From: a virus
Virus record (IMG/VR): IMGVR_UViG_3300005528_000136
Coordinates: 1 to 31,890 of that record
Length of the DNA stretch: 31,890 bases
Direction: 5' to 3' (one strand)
A program made the translations under genes and the position numbers. Every line of letters starts with the position of its first letter. Position 1 is the stretch's first letter. Under the pieces are notes generated by a model. The model was not told the origin of the DNA. It worked only from the letters and a program-made list of their open reading frames with translations, and did not search any database. This document shows positions 21,731-29,216 of the stretch, in pieces.

Positions 21731-22012
21731 TTAGTTGATATACTTAGTTACACCTTTTGCAGCACTATCGTTCGCTTTGTCTACTATTCTATCAAGCGTA
21801 TCCTTCATTGTCAACTGTCCTCTAGGTAGCCACTTATCATGGTCATAAAGACCAGTCACTATTTGTGGAATCCAGTGTTGATAGGCAGATTCGTATTCTT
21901 TTGGAAAATGTTCTTTAAGAATTTCTCCTATTCGGAATACACTCTTACTAATATCTTCCATATGTTCTCTAAGAAGAAGCAACTGATCTTTTTGAGACTT
22001 GGTAAGACTCAT
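21731..22012 (-). CDS. Hypothetical helical phage protein
   Basis: A 93-residue mainly helical protein (KDQLLLLREHMEDISKSVFR then IGEILKEHFPKEYESAY). ATG overlaps the end of the upstream gene by 4 bp. No catalytic motif recognised. Confidence 0.6.
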   Translation of the reverse strand: MSLTKSQKDQLLLLREHMEDISKSVFRIGEILKEHFPKEYESAYQHWIPQIVTGLYDHDKWLPRGQLTMKDTLDRIVDKANDSAAKGVTKYIN

Positions 22013-22413
22013 ACTGTTTGTTCTCTAAGTTTAAGTTTCAGAATTTTGTGCGGAATTTTCCAAACTCCGGTTTCTTTGTTTTGCATTTCGCCATTCATCC
22101 AGATATGACAAAATCCACAACTCTTATCCAAACCCCAAGCAAGAATACCGTTCTTATCTACACTCTCAACAACAAACTTGCCACGATAACCCATACGAAG
22201 AAAGTCTCCCCTGTGAACATAGTATGGGCCTCCAGTAACCTTGATCTTATCTCCCTTAACCAAGTCTCTCCAATTAAAATTATGGATGATCTTGGTATTC
22301 TTAGCCTCTTTGCTTTTGGCCTTGAAGATAAAAATATGATTACACTTCTTGCAAGCATAAGCACGCGGTCCCGTTGTGGTTCCGCAATCTGGACAACTTT
22401 TCTGACCCTTCAT
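22009..22413 (-). CDS. Zinc-ribbon protein with SH3-like domain
   Basis: A 134-residue protein. The N-terminal ribbon CPDCGTTTGPRAYACKKCNH binds one zinc. A second domain, WRDLVKGDKIKVTGGPYYVH then YRGKFVVESVDKNGILAWGL, looks like a small barrel, with HIWM and Cys residues after it. AGGAG lies 9 bp before the ATG. First gene after its promoter at 22452-22479. Possible nucleic-acid binding (inference). Confidence 0.65.
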   Translation of the reverse strand: MKGQKSCPDCGTTTGPRAYACKKCNHIFIFKAKSKEAKNTKIIHNFNWRDLVKGDKIKVTGGPYYVHRGDFLRMGYRGKFVVESVDKNGILAWGLDKSCGFCHIWMNGEMQNKETGVWKIPHKILKLKLREQTV

Positions 22414-22451
22414 TATCTGATTCTCCTGTGATTGATGCTGTCAACTCTCTC

Positions 22452-22479
22452 AGTATATCAGAGTAATCGGCACTGTCAA
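22452..22479 (-). promoter_or_regulatory. Sigma-70-type promoter with CCGATTAC motif
   Basis: Minus strand TTGACA, 16-bp spacer, TATACT; the spacer contains GCCGATTACT, one base longer than the usual CCGATAC. About 39 bp before the zinc-ribbon gene. Confidence 0.7.
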
Positions 22480-22489
22480 GAGGGATTCT

Positions 22490-22948
22490 TTAAGAATTTC
22501 TATGAGCCTCACAACGCACACTTATCCATCCGCCTTTATTTGCTTCACCTTTATTTCCACAAATTTCGCATATGGAATAGGATATTGATTCTGCCATACC
22601 CACTAATCCCTCAACGTACTTATCTCCACCACTAAAATAGACCCTAAGACCACCATACTTCTCTTTTACCTGATCAAATTTAACAGAAAAATACTCTTCC
22701 GTTGTTCCTTGTATACTAAATCCCATAGAATCTTTAATCTCTTGATTTTTTTTATTTTCCCACTCTTTTTGCCATCGTTTATTATCTTCATGCTGTTTAA
22801 TCTTCCAGCACAAACTATCTAGTATTTCATACCATCCGTTTCCAGTCTCTATACCAAAACACATAGGGCTTTCCCTGGGTGTTTTATCTTTGTTAGAAAA
22901 GAATTGAGGGTATTCTGTGTAAAGTTTATTCTGTAATTCCTGATCCAT
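22490..22948 (-). CDS. Conserved phage protein with zinc-binding end
   Basis: A 152-residue protein. MCFGIETGNGWYEILDSLCW is in the first third, FDQVKEKYGGLRVYFSGGDK in the second, and CEICGNKGEANKGGWISVRC then EAH at the end. This layout, 'C.G.E.GDGWY.I...LC', 'QVKEKFGGLR.Y' and a C4/C3H zinc site, recurs in many phages with no known function. Start at ATG 22946-22948: AAAGGA lies 8 bp upstream, better than for the ATG three codons before. Confidence 0.75.
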   Translation of the reverse strand: MDQELQNKLYTEYPQFFSNKDKTPRESPMCFGIETGNGWYEILDSLCWKIKQHEDNKRWQKEWENKKNQEIKDSMGFSIQGTTEEYFSVKFDQVKEKYGGLRVYFSGGDKYVEGLVGMAESISYSICEICGNKGEANKGGWISVRCEAHRNS

Positions 22949-23156
22949 TTGGCCCATCCTTTATAACTAGTTTACCCGGATTATAGTGACAAAAATAACT
23001 ACTATGGATACGCTTCTTAATTAGATTATCTTCTTCTATCTCAATATAAACATTAATACGATAACGATTTTCCCAAACATTAATAATTTTAGTCATTAGA
23101 TGGTGCTTGGGTTTTTCAACCTGTTTGAATAGCAAACTCTCAATTTCCAAATCCAT
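22926..23156 (-). CDS. Hypothetical phage protein
   Basis: A 76-residue protein, beta-rich (RYRINVYIEIEEDNLIKKRI), overlapping the downstream gene by 23 bp and the upstream gene's last base (TAATG-type join). No motif recognised. Confidence 0.55.
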   Translation of the reverse strand: MDLEIESLLFKQVEKPKHHLMTKIINVWENRYRINVYIEIEEDNLIKKRIHSSYFCHYNPGKLVIKDGPNGSGITE

Positions 23157-23350
23157 TAAGACTTCTCCACGGGTGATGAATCAATGCTAAAATAAAACTT
23201 ATTATCTGGTAGTTGAACTATTTCTACTGAGTATGAATCTAGTTGACCAAAATCAAATACTGAAACTTCTTGCTGCCAATTAAACTTATCAAGATTTTGA
23301 AAGTCATTAGCCCGCTCATTTAAAAACTGAAAAAGATCAAGCCAAGTCAT
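23156..23350 (-). CDS. Hypothetical small phage protein
   Basis: A 64-residue protein (MTWLDLFQFLNERAND, later YSVEIVQLPDNKFYFSID). AAGGAGC lies before the ATG. It is the first gene after the promoter at 23405-23432. Function unknown. Confidence 0.6.
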   Translation of the reverse strand: MTWLDLFQFLNERANDFQNLDKFNWQQEVSVFDFGQLDSYSVEIVQLPDNKFYFSIDSSPVEKS

Positions 23351-23397
23351 TTATCTTGCTCCTTTTTTAATAGGAAAAGTCTCGTATTTGCTCTGTG

Positions 23398-23405
23398 TTG
23401 GTGTA
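23398..23405 (+). promoter_or_regulatory. TTGGTGTA box, copy 3
   Basis: TTGGTGTA, 37 bp before the HNH ATG at 23443; its last base begins the -10 of the opposing promoter. Confidence 0.35.
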
Positions 23406-23432
23406 TCATACATTGAACGCACTCGTAGTCAA
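23405..23432 (-). promoter_or_regulatory. Sigma-70-type promoter before 23350 gene
   Basis: Minus strand TTGACT, 16-bp spacer, TATGAT, located 10 bp upstream of the divergent HNH gene. The -10 region TGTATCATACA is nearly palindromic and could work in both directions. Confidence 0.65.
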
Positions 23433-23442
23433 TGGGTGATAA

Positions 23443-23976
23443 ATGAAGAAAAAATGTAATACTTGTGGTAAAAATAAATTACTAGATTGTTTTCATATAA
23501 AAAAAGACGGTAAATTTGGTAGAAATCATAAATGCAAAGATTGTAGAAAAATATATTCTCAGAAATATTATTTAGTAAATAAAGATAGATTAGATCAACA
23601 ACATAAAGAATATAATTATAATCATAGAGAACAACAGGCTAAAATTTTTAGAGAAAAATACCATTCAGATATAGAATTTAAAATCAAACATACTCTAAGA
23701 CGTAGATTGCGTCATGCAATAAAAGGTAATATAAAAATTGAATCCGCTAAAAAATTACTAGGATGCGATATAATCTTTTTTAAGTCATACATAGAAAAAC
23801 AGTTTTTAAAAGGTATGAGTTGGAATAATCATGGTGAGTGGCATATTGACCATATAAAACCATGTGATAGTTTTGATTTATCGGATACTAAGCAGCAAAA
23901 AGAGTGTTTTCATTATTCTAATCTTAGACCATTATGGGCAAAAGACAATTTAAAAAAATCTAATAAACTTATCTAG
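23443..23976 (+). CDS. HNH homing endonuclease
   Basis: A 177-residue protein with N-terminal CxxC pairs (Cys5/8, Cys31/34), a Lys/Asn/Tyr-rich linker, and the nuclease part LLGCDIIFFKSYIEKQFLKG then MSWNNHGEWHIDHIKPCDSF, where H-I-D-H is at 134-137. The end ECFHYSNLRPLWAKDNLKKS is shared with the HNH genes at 25165 and 29701. GGGTGA lies just before the ATG. It is on the opposite strand to its neighbours, and its last 8 bp overlap the DksA-type zinc finger gene end. Mobile by homing. Confidence 0.9.
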   Translation: MKKKCNTCGKNKLLDCFHIKKDGKFGRNHKCKDCRKIYSQKYYLVNKDRLDQQHKEYNYNHREQQAKIFREKYHSDIEFKIKHTLRRRLRHAIKGNIKIESAKKLLGCDIIFFKSYIEKQFLKGMSWNNHGEWHIDHIKPCDSFDLSDTKQQKECFHYSNLRPLWAKDNLKKSNKLI

Positions 23977-24187
23977 CACGACGATTTGCTCTGTGTAGAA
24001 TCCTAATAGTCTCAGTAGCATTACTTGGCACCATAACAAGTTGTGGGGCAGTTTTATGATTCCAGTCCATAAAGCCCACAGCACGTTGCTCAGTAGAACA
24101 ATTAATACAAGTGGCTCGTCTATTATTTTCAATCAAAAACTCTGCTCTTTCAGAAGGAATATCAGTCCTACAATAAATACAATTCAT
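23969..24187 (-). CDS. DksA/TraR-type zinc finger protein
   Basis: A 72-residue protein with CIYCRTDIPSERAEFLIENN then RRATCINCSTEQ: the C4 zinc finger of DksA/TraR type with the 'IP..R' linker. The rest (VGFMDWNHKTAPQLVMVPSN) is common in small phage members. DksA proteins bind RNA polymerase, but the acidic coiled coil needed for that is absent here. The C-terminus is overlapped by the convergent HNH gene. Confidence 0.65.
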   Translation of the reverse strand: MNCIYCRTDIPSERAEFLIENNRRATCINCSTEQRAVGFMDWNHKTAPQLVMVPSNATETIRILHRANRRAR

Positions 24188-24188
24188 A

Positions 24189-24341
24189 TTACTCTCTTGT
24201 TTGTTCCTTTACTTTCCGTATAATATCTTCTATGCTGGCTAACAAACCCGATCTAGGAAAACTTTTATCCGCTTCTAATTTGGCAATACTTAATGCCCAT
24301 TGCAATGTATAGGCTTCATTATCGTTTAAAGACAATAGCAT
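24189..24341 (-). CDS. Small helical protein
   Basis: A 50-residue ORF, MLLSLNDNEAYTLQWALSIA then KLEADKSFPRSGLLASIEDI, probably helical. GAGAGG lies 6 bp before the ATG; it stops 1 bp before the zinc finger ATG. Function unknown. Confidence 0.55.
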   Translation of the reverse strand: MLLSLNDNEAYTLQWALSIAKLEADKSFPRSGLLASIEDIIRKVKEQTRE

Positions 24342-24364
24342 TTTCAACCTCTCTTGTTCTAGAA

Positions 24365-24823
24365 TTATACCATGCTCATCGGCATCGTCAAGTCTCTCAC
24401 TTGAATCGTATTATTAAAACTATCAGTAAAATTACCGTCATCGTTACTGTAATAGATATTAGTTAATCCAACAGCACTAAGCAATTTATTACAATTCTCA
24501 CAAGGCTTACTACCAAGAATCAATCCTTTTCTATTAATTCTCATCACCACAATATCCCAACCCGGATCAATAGTATTATACTTATCCAAGAGTTTAGAAA
24601 TCAGATGACTTTCTGCGTGATAAAAAGGATGCTCCTTATATTTTGGCAAATTAAAGTTTTCACCTATCCTATAAGCACCAGCATGAGTTTTAATCGGGTT
24701 GTTTTGGGTGAAACAAATTAGTTTTGTCCCATCAAAAGCCCCACAGTAATGCCAGCAACGAATTTCCTTACAAGGACTCCAGTTCTGGTATGCTTTGCGA
24801 ATCGTTTTCTGTATGATTTTCAT
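24365..24823 (-). CDS. dCMP/cytidine deaminase-like protein
   Basis: A 152-residue zinc deaminase. The zinc and proton-transfer motif is HAE at 69-71 (FYHAESHLISKLL) and the second motif is PCENC, Cys108 and Cys111. Members make dUMP from dCMP, feeding thymidylate synthase; the window also has ThyX, which supports dCMP as substrate. Cytidine or tRNA substrates are not excluded. I start at the ATG 24821-24823 since the longer frame begins with a TTG inside the promoter -35. AGGAG is rather far upstream (13 bp). Confidence 0.75.
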   Translation of the reverse strand: MKIIQKTIRKAYQNWSPCKEIRCWHYCGAFDGTKLICFTQNNPIKTHAGAYRIGENFNLPKYKEHPFYHAESHLISKLLDKYNTIDPGWDIVVMRINRKGLILGSKPCENCNKLLSAVGLTNIYYSNDDGNFTDSFNNTIQVRDLTMPMSMV

Positions 24824-24938
24824 TAGTGTTGGTAGACTCCTGAGCGTCACCGTACATTCTATCATATTCCTTGTATCGGTCAACTAGGGGAGGCATCCTT
24901 ATTTTTTTTGGTTCTCGTCTTTTGGGAGTTTCTTCCAT
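24768..24938 (-). CDS. Possible small basic-acidic protein overlapping deaminase start
   Basis: A 56-residue ORF, MEETPKRREPKKIRMPPLVD, then Glu/Asn/Thr-rich. AAGGA lies 7 bp before the ATG at 24936-24938. It overlaps the deaminase start by 56 bp and encloses the promoter at 24856-24883. Either a real gene in which the promoter sits, or a chance frame. Confidence 0.4.
   Translation of the reverse strand: MEETPKRREPKKIRMPPLVDRYKEYDRMYGDAQESTNTNENHTENDSQSIPELESL
24856..24883 (-). promoter_or_regulatory. Sigma-70-type promoter with CCGATAC motif
   Basis: Minus strand TTGACC, 16-bp spacer, TAGAAT; CCGATACAAGG starts inside the -35. About 32 bp before the deaminase ATG. Confidence 0.65.
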
Positions 24939-24948
24939 TATTTATTCC

Positions 24949-25098
24949 TTATTTTGATGCGAGCATATATAAGCCTATATTTGCAAATGAGTAACCAAGA
25001 TAGGTTATAAACATACCGATATTTTTATGATTATATATTTGGTCAAAAGCCACCCAAAGATATATCGCACCACTTATCAATATTAAATTTCCGCTCAT
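24949..25098 (-). CDS. Small membrane protein
   Basis: A 49-residue ORF with two hydrophobic stretches (GNLILISGAIYLWVAF and GMFITYLGYSFANIGLYML). GGA lies 8 bp before the ATG. First gene after the promoter at 25136-25163. Function unknown. Confidence 0.55.
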   Translation of the reverse strand: MSGNLILISGAIYLWVAFDQIYNHKNIGMFITYLGYSFANIGLYMLASK

Positions 25099-25123
25099 TG
25101 TTCAAATCCTACATAAATGAAAT

Positions 25124-25131
25124 TTGGTGTA
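25124..25131 (+). promoter_or_regulatory. TTGGTGTA box, copy 4
   Basis: TTGGTGTA, 33 bp before the HNH ATG at 25165. Confidence 0.35.
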
Positions 25132-25135
25132 CTAT

Positions 25136-25163
25136 ATGATAGCATAGGAATAGGAGGAGTCAA
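25136..25163 (-). promoter_or_regulatory. Sigma-70-type promoter overlapping the HNH ribosome site
   Basis: Minus strand TTGACT, 16-bp spacer, TATCAT. The -35 falls between the HNH Shine-Dalgarno site and ATG on the other strand. Confidence 0.6.
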
Positions 25164-25164
25164 G

Positions 25165-25818
25165 ATGAAAAAATGTCATATGTGTCTATTAGAAAAAGAA
25201 GATAATGAATTTAATAAAAGAAGATGCAATCAGTGTAAATTATGCGAAAAAAAGTGGAAAAAAGAATGGCATCAAAGAAATAAAAAAAGATTAAATAAAA
25301 AGGCAAAAATATATAATAAAAAAAATTCAGAAAAAATAAAAGCAAATAGAAAAATATACTATATAAAAAATAAAGAACATATAGATACTCAAAATAAATT
25401 AAATAGAGAAAAAAATAGAGAATATTTTAACAAGAAATCAAGAGAATATTATCATAAAAATAAAAAACATATTCATAAAAAACAAAAGTTATACTTATCT
25501 AGTAATAAAGAAGCAAAAATTAGACATAATTTGAGAGTAAGAATTAATCATGTTTTACAAGGCAAAATAAAATCTGGTGGAACTATTGAATTGTTGGGGT
25601 GTACAGCAGAATTTTTGGCTATGCACATCGAACAACAGTTTAAAGATGGCATGAGTTGGGAAAATTATGGTAGAAATGGATGGCATATAGATCATATAAT
25701 TCCTTGTTCTAGTTTTGATTTAACTGATCCAGAACAACAGAGAAAATGTTTCCATTACTCTAATCTGCAACCACTATGGGCTGAAGATAATTTGCGTAAG
25801 TCTGATAAGATTCTATAA
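25165..25818 (+). CDS. HNH homing endonuclease
   Basis: A 217-residue protein starting MKKCHMCLLEKEDNEF. N-terminal CxxC pairs, then a very Lys/Asn-rich linker (repeats of 'NKK...Y.KN'), then the nuclease part LLGCTAEFLAMHIEQQFKDG, MSWENYGRNGWHIDHIIPCS with HIDH, and CFHYSNLQPLWAEDNLRKSD. The ATG at 25165-25167 has GGAGG 7 bp upstream; the open frame continues further upstream with no site. Its last 59 bp overlap the convergent UV endonuclease gene. The plus-strand codons are strongly A-rich, unlike the neighbours. Confidence 0.9.
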   Translation: MKKCHMCLLEKEDNEFNKRRCNQCKLCEKKWKKEWHQRNKKRLNKKAKIYNKKNSEKIKANRKIYYIKNKEHIDTQNKLNREKNREYFNKKSREYYHKNKKHIHKKQKLYLSSNKEAKIRHNLRVRINHVLQGKIKSGGTIELLGCTAEFLAMHIEQQFKDGMSWENYGRNGWHIDHIIPCSSFDLTDPEQQRKCFHYSNLQPLWAEDNLRKSDKIL

Positions 25819-26713
25819 ATTTTTGAATAGTCAAATCCTTTAATTTATATTCATAATCAACATCCACTTCCCGATTAAATAGTTCTTCGTGTACATCATA
25901 AACATAATCACTATGAGCCTTATCTAAGGCGTGATCTCTACCGTTACTAAAATGAAACAACGGCTTAAAGGTTTGCCAAGTGTCAACACAACCCTGTGCA
26001 GCATCATCCGTTGTTAAATTTTCTGGATTATTAAGTCTAAAGTGATGAGAATCGTATGTAATAGGAATCTTAGTAATTGGATAGAAAATATCTAATAGTT
26101 TAGCAACACTCCAAGCCGCTTGGCGATCATCATTCTCTACTACTAACCTACGTTGACAATTTTCGTCAAGACGATGGAAGTTCTTGAGAAATCTTTCACT
26201 AATTTCTTCTCTAGTACCGTCTTTACTATTTTGAATATGAATATTGATAGGAGTATTATGATCAGTACTAAGACCAAAACGATCCATTAGGCTACTCATT
26301 AGATTTAATTCTGTAATAGTTTTTTCAACCACTTTTTCATTTGTAGTAGCCAACACATTAAACTGATCTGGATGTGCGGAAATTCTTACGCCAGTATTTT
26401 TAATCGTTTCCGCAATAGTATCAAAAACATCTTGAATATCGTCATGATTTGGTAGATCGGTTAAGTCCACATTTGCTTGGTCATAACTAATCAATGGCAT
26501 AAGATCGCTACTAAGACGATAGCACCAGTTGTTTTCTGCACAATATTTGATAATTTCATTAGTAGCAATCATATTATTGTGGATACGATCACCTAGAATT
26601 TCTAACGCTTCTTTTCTAGGCAAACTAGAAAATCTCTTGTAGGTCATAGTTTGAAAACTAAAACCCTGTTCTTTGAGTTTGAGGCTAATACAACAAAGGC
26701 CAAATCTGTTCAT
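25760..26713 (-). CDS. uvsE: UV damage endonuclease UvsE/UvdE
   Basis: A 317-residue TIM-barrel endonuclease for UV lesions. The start MNRFGLCCISLKLKEQGFSF is typical, with CYRLSSDLMPLISYDQ, VRISAHPDQFNVL, INIHIQNSKDGTREE, RRLVVENDDR and PITYDSHHFRL carrying the metal-binding His, Glu and Asp residues of the family. It incises 5' of pyrimidine dimers and 6-4 products. AAGGAG lies 5 bp before the ATG 26711-26713. The final 20 or so codons lie antisense to the HNH C-terminus. Confidence 0.9.
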   Translation of the reverse strand: MNRFGLCCISLKLKEQGFSFQTMTYKRFSSLPRKEALEILGDRIHNNMIATNEIIKYCAENNWCYRLSSDLMPLISYDQANVDLTDLPNHDDIQDVFDTIAETIKNTGVRISAHPDQFNVLATTNEKVVEKTITELNLMSSLMDRFGLSTDHNTPINIHIQNSKDGTREEISERFLKNFHRLDENCQRRLVVENDDRQAAWSVAKLLDIFYPITKIPITYDSHHFRLNNPENLTTDDAAQGCVDTWQTFKPLFHFSNGRDHALDKAHSDYVYDVHEELFNREVDVDYEYKLKDLTIQKFIESYQTYANYLQPIVVAD

Positions 26714-26731
26714 AGAGTCTCCTTGATTTCC

Positions 26732-26759
26732 ATTATACAATGGTATCGGCCAAAGTCAA
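26732..26759 (-). promoter_or_regulatory. Sigma-70-type promoter with CCGATAC motif
   Basis: Minus strand TTGACT, 16-bp spacer, TATAAT; GCCGATACC lies in the spacer. About 18 bp before the uvsE ATG. Confidence 0.75.
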
Positions 26760-26953
26760 GCAGCATCTTGAACAATTTCTTCAGACGAAAGAATTTTAGT
26801 AACTATCATATCATCAACAAGCAATTCTAGGCAGAATTTTTTCTCTGCTTCTTCTGAAGAGTTGGCTTTAACTAATTCATTCAACAATAAAATCTGATAA
26901 GGAGTTGATGAACAAGAGTCATAACCTTGTGCTGTTACATTAAAAGTTTTCAT
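26756..26953 (-). CDS. Hypothetical small phage protein
   Basis: A 65-residue protein, MKTFNVTAQGYDSCSSTPYQ, with ELVKANSSEEAEKKFCLELL and a C-terminal acidic end. It resembles short phage proteins having 'V.A.s.eEA...f' patterns. TAATG join with the membrane protein gene upstream. Confidence 0.55.
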   Translation of the reverse strand: MKTFNVTAQGYDSCSSTPYQILLLNELVKANSSEEAEKKFCLELLVDDMIVTKILSSEEIVQDAA

Positions 26954-27078
26954 TACTTTAACTTCTTTCTATGAATATCATACATGGTTTTAAGAATAAA
27001 TGTTACAGCAAAAATAGTTGTTACGAAACTCAAACCTAGATAAAAAGCAACCATCCATAAAATAAAATCAACTAGCAT
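26953..27078 (-). CDS. Small single-span membrane protein
   Basis: A 41-residue ORF: MLVDFILWMVAFYLGLSFVT then TIFAVTFILKTMYDIHRKK, nearly all hydrophobic with a basic end. AAGGA lies 10 bp before the ATG; it joins the next gene as TAATG. Function unknown. Confidence 0.5.
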   Translation of the reverse strand: MLVDFILWMVAFYLGLSFVTTIFAVTFILKTMYDIHRKKLK

Positions 27079-27097
27079 TATTATTCAATCCTTATAG

Positions 27098-27751
27098 TTA
27101 GATATTCCAATCTTTATCAAAACCACCTAGTGCTTCTGATATTGTTGGAAATTGACCACAAAAAATTCTTTTACATTCTTTAGCAATCAAGATATGTTCT
27201 TTTTGAGTGCCATTCTTTTCTCTTAGTGCTATATATGTAATCCATGATCTTAATGTGCCACTCATAAAAAGTCGAGTAGGAGTTGATAGTGGTAATACAA
27301 ATCTAGCACATTCTTTGGCAATACCATCAGCAATCATTCCATCATAAATAGCCTTTGCTTTAGCAAAATGTTCTCTAATTTGTAGATTCCACTTATAAAT
27401 TGTTTCCTCTTGAATGTCGTCAATACTATTTTGTCTATTCTTAGTATCTTGACGACGCAATTCAAATACCGGAATTTCTTCACTAAGTAAAGTAGTATCA
27501 GCATATCGCTGGCTAAATTCTTGAAAATTAAAACTACGATGACGTAAAATTTGTGCTGCTAGTCCTCTGGTAGTATTAATCTCAAGATTTAGAGTAGCCA
27601 TTTCAAATATGCTCCAGTGTTTATGATCTATACAATACTTCAATAGTTTAGCGTAGTTCTCATTATTTTGTCCTATTGGATTTGACACTCTAGCACAATA
27701 AGAGATTAATTTTTCTGCATCGGGTGTTACACTAATTAGTTTTACGTTCAT
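27098..27751 (-). CDS. thyX: FAD-dependent thymidylate synthase
   Basis: A 217-residue ThyX, which makes dTMP from dUMP with methylene-tetrahydrofolate and FAD. The signature RHRSFNFQEFS (Arg70-His71-Arg72 ... Ser80, RHR-x7-S) is intact, with HWSIFEMATLNLEI before it and CARFVLPLSTPTRLFMSGTL after it, holding the usual Arg and Asn-equivalent contacts. Length matches the family. It fits the deaminase-like enzyme. AAGGA lies upstream of the ATG. Confidence 0.95.
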   Translation of the reverse strand: MNVKLISVTPDAEKLISYCARVSNPIGQNNENYAKLLKYCIDHKHWSIFEMATLNLEINTTRGLAAQILRHRSFNFQEFSQRYADTTLLSEEIPVFELRRQDTKNRQNSIDDIQEETIYKWNLQIREHFAKAKAIYDGMIADGIAKECARFVLPLSTPTRLFMSGTLRSWITYIALREKNGTQKEHILIAKECKRIFCGQFPTISEALGGFDKDWNI

Positions 27752-27983
27752 TAATATGTTTTTCCTTGTATTCTGTTTGATGGTCTACCCAAGCATTATT
27801 TGTAATATTGTTGTAAATATCTCTGGCAAGTTTGCTAACACTTGGACTAACTCCACTAGCACTAGGATCATCAACCTTAGACCAATAATATGTTACTGGC
27901 TCGTCCTTTTCTTCATCGCCCTTGTCTTTTAAAACTTCGTAGCCATGAGTCTTTGCCCACTTTTTAATTTCACTAATTAGCAT
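27732..27983 (-). CDS. Hypothetical phage protein
   Basis: An 83-residue protein, MLISEIKKWAKTHGYEVLKD then WSKVDDPSASGVSPSVSKLA. It overlaps the thyX start by 20 bp. AGGAG lies 6 bp before the ATG. The start resembles the small winged or helical 'I..WAK..GY.V' domains; no firm family. Confidence 0.6.
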   Translation of the reverse strand: MLISEIKKWAKTHGYEVLKDKGDEEKDEPVTYYWSKVDDPSASGVSPSVSKLARDIYNNITNNAWVDHQTEYKEKHINERKTN

Positions 27984-27992
27984 GGTAGTCTC

Positions 27993-28259
27993 CTAGCAAC
28001 TCATATTACCATCTTTCGGCGGCTTGTCAACACTAACTTGAAAACTTTTTTCTGGAAGATCGTATCTTTTCCACGCCTCTTTATGTTGTAGGGCCACAAT
28101 TTTAGTTCTTTGTTCATCTATAATTTTTCGCTGGTAATGTATTAGAGAATATAGTTCTTGAATATATTCGTATATTTGCTCATGTTTATAAGCCTCCATG
28201 ATAGTATTAATCTTATCTGGATTCATAGGGGCGTATTTAAAAGTTCCATCCCAACTCAT
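27993..28259 (-). CDS. Hypothetical helical protein
   Basis: An 88-residue mainly helical protein: MSWDGTFKYAPMNPDKINTI then EQIYEYIQELYSLIHYQRKI with coiled-coil character, and a Lys/Pro-rich end. ATGA overlap with the gene upstream. Its 3' end contains the promoter at 28003-28030. Confidence 0.55.
   Translation of the reverse strand: MSWDGTFKYAPMNPDKINTIMEAYKHEQIYEYIQELYSLIHYQRKIIDEQRTKIVALQHKEAWKRYDLPEKSFQVSVDKPPKDGNMSC
28003..28030 (-). promoter_or_regulatory. Sigma-70-type promoter before 27983 gene
   Basis: Minus strand TTGACA, 16-bp spacer, TAATAT; a weaker -10 than the others. It would transcribe the 83-residue gene and thyX. Confidence 0.5.
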
Positions 28260-28435
28260 TTTTGTAATTCTTCCTCTGCTCTAAGTTTTTTCTGATAACT
28301 AAATCCAGCAGCAAATCCCTGCATATACATCTTTTTCATTATACTAATCGCTTGTTTGTTCTGATTTACAAATGATAAATTATTGGATACCCATTCATGA
28401 TAACTCTTTTCTTCATCACACAAATCTGTATTCAT
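28256..28435 (-). CDS. Small helical protein
   Basis: A 59-residue ORF, MNTDLCDEEKSYHEWVSNNL then MKKMYMQGFAAGFSYQKKLR. AAAGGTG lies before the ATG. It starts inside the last codons of the zincin gene and ends in an ATGA overlap. Function unknown. Confidence 0.55.
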   Translation of the reverse strand: MNTDLCDEEKSYHEWVSNNLSFVNQNKQAISIMKKMYMQGFAAGFSYQKKLRAEEELQK

Positions 28436-29052
28436 TTTTTCACCTTTGAAACATTAAACTTTTTGTAGATCTTATTTATGCCAGATATAACAGATGGGTC
28501 AGTTAGATTAATAATATCAGCATCGTCGTTGTCAGTAATATAAGCCTGTAATTCATCATACAGTACATCTTTAGTATAGCCCTTTTGTTCCAAAAATTTC
28601 AAAACTTTAATTAGTTTATTCTTATGCTTGTTTATAAAGTTATCTATCTGTTTCTTGTATTCACTATTATGACCATACAAAGCATGGGCCAGTTCGTGTC
28701 TAAGCACACTATTATTTTGGGCGCCTATAATGTAGAAGTTATCATTACGATATTTTAATAGGTCTAATAGATTCTTTTCCTCGTTAGTTAATGGATCAAA
28801 CAATCCTTGCTTAAAAGGAATTAATACTTTACTAGGAAAATTAAAGCCGGTCCAATCAACTTGATAAGTATTTCCACCGTACTTCTCAGAATACCAATTT
28901 TTTAGTTGTCCCAATGTAAATATTTGATTTCTGAATTTTGGATTCACACTTTCATAATGCTCTTGAAAACGCATAAATGTTAAGCCTAACTCTTCTTGAG
29001 AGTCTGCCTTTATCCATACGCTATTATAGGGTTGAATTTTTAGATTTAGCAT
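28432..29052 (-). CDS. Zincin-like putative metallopeptidase
   Basis: A 206-residue protein. The zinc motif HELAH is in NSVLRHELAHALYGHNSEYK. Before it lie FMRFQEHYESVNPKFRNQIF, WYSEKYGGNTYQVDWTGFN and VLIPFKQGLFDPLTNEE, an arrangement typical of a conserved large-phage family with the same HExxH-type site. Target unknown; peptidase activity is plausible but not shown. Confidence 0.7.
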   Translation of the reverse strand: MLNLKIQPYNSVWIKADSQEELGLTFMRFQEHYESVNPKFRNQIFTLGQLKNWYSEKYGGNTYQVDWTGFNFPSKVLIPFKQGLFDPLTNEEKNLLDLLKYRNDNFYIIGAQNNSVLRHELAHALYGHNSEYKKQIDNFINKHKNKLIKVLKFLEQKGYTKDVLYDELQAYITDNDDADIINLTDPSVISGINKIYKKFNVSKVKK

Positions 29053-29216
29053 AGTTCATTTAGATCATTTAACTGATTAAGAATGTTGAGCAAGTCAAGG
29101 TTCTTTAGGGGCTTTTCGTTAGGTATAAAAAGCCAAAGATTATCTTGTTCTTGATATTCAAAATGACCATGTTCACAAACATAGTAGTTGCTAGTTATTT
29201 TTTTAAGGTCTACCAT
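29046..29216 (-). CDS. Hypothetical small protein
   Basis: A 56-residue ORF, MVDLKKITSNYYVCEHGHFE then NLWLFIPNEKPLKN and a Leu/Asn-rich end. It overlaps the genes on both sides by 7 bp. A C-x-x-H-x-H group may bind a metal. Function unknown. Confidence 0.5.
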   Translation of the reverse strand: MVDLKKITSNYYVCEHGHFEYQEQDNLWLFIPNEKPLKNLDLLNILNQLNDLNELC

